Below are positions 61,199 to 64,000 of a DNA stretch of 64,000 nucleotides, one piece after another (positions within the stretch are counted from its first letter, which is position 1; every line of letters begins with the position of its first letter). Position numbers and translations under genes: made by a program. The DNA is from Amycolatopsis bullii. GTDB taxonomy: Bacteria > Actinomycetota > Actinomycetes > Mycobacteriales > Pseudonocardiaceae. Under the pieces are notes generated by a model that was not told the DNA's origin, searched no databases, and saw only the letters and a program-made list of their open reading frames with translations. The stretch lies in NCBI RefSeq assembly GCF_014654205.1, contig NZ_BNAW01000004.1, positions 248,001-312,000 of the forward strand, in the 5' to 3' direction.

Positions 61199-62851
61199 TC
61201 AGCTGCCGGCGACCAGATCGAGCTTGGAGACCGCGCGGCGGCCGGTGATCGAGCCGTCGGGGGCCGGGGCGCCGTACTTGACGTCGACGCCGCGGGCCTG
61301 CAGCTCCCGGACGATGCCCGGGACCGAGCGCTCGGCGAGCGCGGCGATGGTCATCGCCGGGTTGACCGTCAGCGCGCCCGGCACCGACGCGCTGTCGGTG
61401 ACGAAGATGCCCGGGTGGTTGCGCAGCTCGTGGTTCGGGTGCAGCGCGGACGTCGCCGGGTCGTCCCCGATCCGGCAGGACGCCAGCGGGTGCACCGTGT
61501 ACGCCCCGACGACGTCGTTGGTCCACGGCGCCACCTTCGCCAGGCCGTCCTTCTCGATGATGGCCTTGCAGTCGGCGTCCGCGAGCGCCCAGCCGCGCCG
61601 CGTGTTCTCCGTCGGGTCGTAGCGCAGCGAACCGCGGCCGAGCATCTGCTGCGAGATCCGGTAGGCGTTCCCGGTCGGCGGCGGCGTGCCGAAGACGCCT
61701 TCGTTGTCGTCCTCGGTCATCAGGAAGATCGTGAGCCAGTTGGCCCACTGCTTGAGCATCTCCTTCTTCTCCGCCCCGAACCAGCGCGGCTCCGCCCCGC
61801 CGGGCACCTGGGCGAGGATGGTGCCCAGGCCCGGCGGGAAGTACAGCTGCTCCAGCGAGTACCGCTCGTACTCCGGCAGCGAGCCGTCGAGCTTGTCCCA
61901 GTTCGCCACGGTCGGGCCCTTGCCGATGTGGTTGGCCGAGTACACCGGACCGTCCTCACGGGACAGCCCGAGCACCTCGCGGACGCGGTCCTCGTCGATG
62001 ATCGCGGTGTTGAGCCGCTCGCCGTTGCCGGAGAAGTACCGGCCGACGCCGTGCGGCATCTCGCCGAGCGCCGCCTCCGAGCGCTGCAGGATGACAGGGG
62101 TCGCGCCGGCGCCGGCGGCGATGATGACGACCTTCGCCTCGATCACGCCGCTGCCGGTGTGGATCCGGTAGTCCTCTTCGTCGATCAGGTCGAAGTGGAC
62201 GCGGTAGCCGCCGTCCTCGGTCCGCTCGAGCCGCTGGACCTCGTGCAGCGGCCGGATCTGCGCGCCGTGGGCCAGCGCGGCGGGCAGGTAGTTCGTCAGC
62301 ATCGACCGCTTGGCGTCGAACTTGCAGCCCGCCATCATGAAGTTGCAGTTGACGCAGGTGGCGTTGTCGACGGCGACCGGTGCCGGGTTGGCCGTCCGCC
62401 CGGAGTGGTTGCAGGCCGCAGCCCACAGGCCACCGGCGTAGGAGACGTCACTCCAGTCCTGTTTGGACACCGGGATCGACTCGTCGACGCGGTCGTACCA
62501 CGGCTCCAGCGTGTCCCGCGAAATGACCGAAGGCCACATCCGGCGCCCGATGCTGCCGTGACGCTCGAACACGAACCGCGGCGCGCGCGGCATCGCGGCG
62601 AAGTACACCACGCTGCCGCCGCCGACGCAGTTGCCGCCGAGCACGCTCATCCCGTCGCCGACGACGAAGTCGAACGCCCGCGTGTAGGACGAGCCGAGCA
62701 GGTAGTCGTGCTCGAAGTCGGCCGCGGCCAGCCACGGCCCGCGCTCCAGCACGGTGACCTTGGCCCCGCCGGCGGCGAGGTGGTAGGCGGGGATGGACCC
62801 GCCGAAGCCGCTGCCGACGATGACGACGTCGGTCTTGTCGATGGCGTTCAT
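61199..62851 (-). CDS. GMC-family FAD oxidoreductase
   Basis: A 550-residue FAD enzyme of the cholesterol-oxidase-like GMC group. FAD site VVIVGSGFGGSIPAYHLA at residue 9, GMSVLGGNCVGGGSVVYFA for FAD placement, a Cys-rich insertion (NATCVNCNFMMAGC) and the C-terminal catalytic region VHPLASCRIG ... VNPAMTIAALAER. It resembles the oxidoreductases found in several enediyne clusters (E9-like, from memory). It overlaps the DUF5987-type gene by 4 nt, so the two probably form one oxidising complex. Likely an alcohol or alkane oxidation step. Confidence 0.87.
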   Translation of the reverse strand: MNAIDKTDVVIVGSGFGGSIPAYHLAAGGAKVTVLERGPWLAAADFEHDYLLGSSYTRAFDFVVGDGMSVLGGNCVGGGSVVYFAAMPRAPRFVFERHGSIGRRMWPSVISRDTLEPWYDRVDESIPVSKQDWSDVSYAGGLWAAACNHSGRTANPAPVAVDNATCVNCNFMMAGCKFDAKRSMLTNYLPAALAHGAQIRPLHEVQRLERTEDGGYRVHFDLIDEEDYRIHTGSGVIEAKVVIIAAGAGATPVILQRSEAALGEMPHGVGRYFSGNGERLNTAIIDEDRVREVLGLSREDGPVYSANHIGKGPTVANWDKLDGSLPEYERYSLEQLYFPPGLGTILAQVPGGAEPRWFGAEKKEMLKQWANWLTIFLMTEDDNEGVFGTPPPTGNAYRISQQMLGRGSLRYDPTENTRRGWALADADCKAIIEKDGLAKVAPWTNDVVGAYTVHPLASCRIGDDPATSALHPNHELRNHPGIFVTDSASVPGALTVNPAMTIAALAERSVPGIVRELQARGVDVKYGAPAPDGSITGRRAVSKLDLVAGS

Positions 62852-63417
62852 GCGGGGCTCCCCGATGGGGTCGTGTCCGGGTGGAGTTCGGCCAGCTTGC
62901 GGCCGTAGCCGTACTTCGGGAACCGCCAGAACCCGTCGGCGTCGGGGGCCTGGTAGCCCAGCGCCAGCAGTCCGGGGTGCCCTTCGCGGATGGCGTCGGC
63001 GGTGTGCATGTGCGCGGCGCTGTCGAAGGCCATGTTGCAGAACAGCGCGAGGCTGACCCAGCCGTCCTTCTCCGGGTGGCCGGGTGCGGTCAGCCGCCGC
63101 ACCAGCTCGCGGCGGTGCTCGTAGGGCAGCGCGACGAACGGCGGGACGTCGTGGTCGAGCGCGAGTTCCACTTCGCCCGCGTAGGTCTTCGCGTGATCGT
63201 TGAGCGATTGCGCGAGGTAGGGCAGGCCGACGGTGACGCCGGTCGCGTCGAAGTTCAGCAGCTCGAGCGCGCCCGCCGCCACCGCACCGGGGCCGGGCGC
63301 GGCCCCGGCGATCGCCCGGTCGTCCTCGTTCCGCTTCTCCCCCGGCACGATCGTGTCCGCGTAGGCCTCGAGGGTCAGGTTCTTGACGCGTTCTTCTTCG
63401 GTGGCTTCGGGTTGCAC
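62848..63417 (-). CDS. DUF5987-type protein, partner of the GMC oxidoreductase
   Basis: A 189-residue protein of the type often annotated DUF5987, related in size and position to gluconate-2-dehydrogenase subunit-3-like partners of GMC enzymes. Visible segments: LTLEAYADTIVPGEKRNEDDRAIAGAAPGPG, VALPYEHRRELVRRLT, ALFCNMAFDSAAHMHTADAI and GFWRFPKYGYGRKLAEL. The GTG has an ideal AGGAGGT 6 nt upstream. It ends in an ATGA overlap with the GMC gene. Probably a structural or electron-transfer subunit. Confidence 0.72.
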   Translation of the reverse strand: MQPEATEEERVKNLTLEAYADTIVPGEKRNEDDRAIAGAAPGPGAVAAGALELLNFDATGVTVGLPYLAQSLNDHAKTYAGEVELALDHDVPPFVALPYEHRRELVRRLTAPGHPEKDGWVSLALFCNMAFDSAAHMHTADAIREGHPGLLALGYQAPDADGFWRFPKYGYGRKLAELHPDTTPSGSPA

Positions 63418-63451
63418 CGGCCTACCTCCTCATCGAATGTCCACAGTGAAC

Positions 63452-64000
63452 TCAGGCGGCCTCGGCCCGGCGCACCCGTTCCCGGCGGTGCACGGTCATC
63501 GGCAGCCCGCCGCGCACCCGCAGCGAGAGCATCGCTTCGGGGTCGACGACCTTGCCCGGCACCTTCCGCAGCACCAGGTCCCGCGCCGCCATGGCGAGCA
63601 CGAACACCGCCTCCATCACGCCGAGGCTGTTGCCGATGCAGAACCTCGGCCCGGCGCCGAACGGGATATAGGCGTAGCGCGGCGGCCGTCCGGCCGGGTT
63701 CGCCGGGTCGAACCGGCCGGGGTCGAACCGCTCCGGGTCGGTCCAGAACCCCGGGTGCCGGTGCAGCGTGTAGGGCACCACGACGACGTCGGAGCCGGCC
63801 GGCACGTGGTACCCGCCGATCTCGTCGTCGGCCTGGGCGACCCGCGGCAGCAGCCACACCGGCGGGTACAGCCGCATGACTTCCTCGACCACGGCCGCGG
63901 TGTAGGTGAGCCGGCGCAGGTCCTCGTGCTCGGGCAGGCGGTCACCCAGCACCTCGACGGCTTCGGCGTGCAGCCGCTCGCCGACGTCGGGGTGCTCGTC
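63452..64000 (-). CDS. Cytochrome P450, C-terminal part (gene continues beyond the window)
   Basis: About 182 C-terminal residues of a P450; the frame is open to the window end, so the N-terminus lies beyond 64000. ExxR is in VVEEVMRLYPPVWLLPR, the PERF-like motif in DPERFDPGRFDP, and the haem-Cys loop is FGAGPRFCIGNSLGVMEA. In enediyne clusters an E7-type P450 is common. Gap to the DUF5987 gene is 34 nt, so it is upstream in the same operon. Confidence 0.9.
   Translation of the reverse strand, partial: DEHPDVGERLHAEAVEVLGDRLPEHEDLRRLTYTAAVVEEVMRLYPPVWLLPRVAQADDEIGGYHVPAGSDVVVVPYTLHRHPGFWTDPERFDPGRFDPANPAGRPPRYAYIPFGAGPRFCIGNSLGVMEAVFVLAMAARDLVLRKVPGKVVDPEAMLSLRVRGGLPMTVHRRERVRRAEAA

Overview
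The window is GC-rich actinobacterial chromosome with many GTG starts, ATGA/TGATG gene overlaps, an NAD-specific glutamate dehydrogenase of about 1660 residues and mycothiol-era enzymes. Gene content and order fit the Pseudonocardiaceae, most likely Amycolatopsis or a close relative. This is inferred from gene families; no marker gene settles the genus.

Layout. 0-8.3 kb: the tail of an unknown gene, a STAND (NB-ARC plus TPR) ATPase, an HxlR-controlled oxidoreductase/hydrolase pair, a secreted GH27 alpha-galactosidase, and an LLM/SnoaL pair behind a site matching the KstR steroid-regulon consensus. 8.3-32.4 kb: a housekeeping block that, from memory of the Mycobacterium tuberculosis map, follows Rv2464c-Rv2477c (nei2, rpiB, DsbA-like, pepN, DUF5130, HNH, glbO, alpha-glucosidase, Rv2474c-like, thioesterase, gdh, ettA). 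It is interrupted by lineage-specific insertions, including a peptide gene made of fourteen GTRVTx hexapeptides (16.2 kb) and a 962-residue protein with imperfect 26-29-residue repeats (28-30.7 kb). 32.5-36.4 kb: a CopD/CtaG membrane protein, a histidine phosphatase and an orphan sensor kinase.

36.7-39.5 kb holds a compact three-gene unit that looks like a peptide natural-product (RiPP) system: an MFS exporter, a 70-residue precursor with four tandem copies of a 10-residue VNTCVAAxLx unit, and a stand-alone YcaO enzyme. All three genes overlap by 1-4 nt. A LacI/MFS pair, a secreted I36-type inhibitor, 1.2 kb of non-coding repeat-rich DNA and a tRNA-Arg(TCT) follow.

44.4-64.0 kb is a secondary-metabolite cluster. 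Its centre is an enediyne-type iterative PKS (KS-AT-ACP-KR-DH-PPTase, 1942 residues) followed by its TEBC/E10-type hotdog thioesterase and an E6-type flavin reductase. A GMC oxidoreductase, its DUF5987-type partner, a P450 (cut by the window end), two AhpD-like proteins, an SDR, a flavoprotein monooxygenase and several small unrecognised proteins lie on the same strand, many of them translationally coupled. A frameshifted sugar 3,5-epimerase and a glycosyltransferase with no canonical start codon lie on the opposite strand at the cluster edge. The core enediyne genes E3, E4 and E5 are not in the window, so the product class is supported by the PKS/thioesterase pair but not proven.
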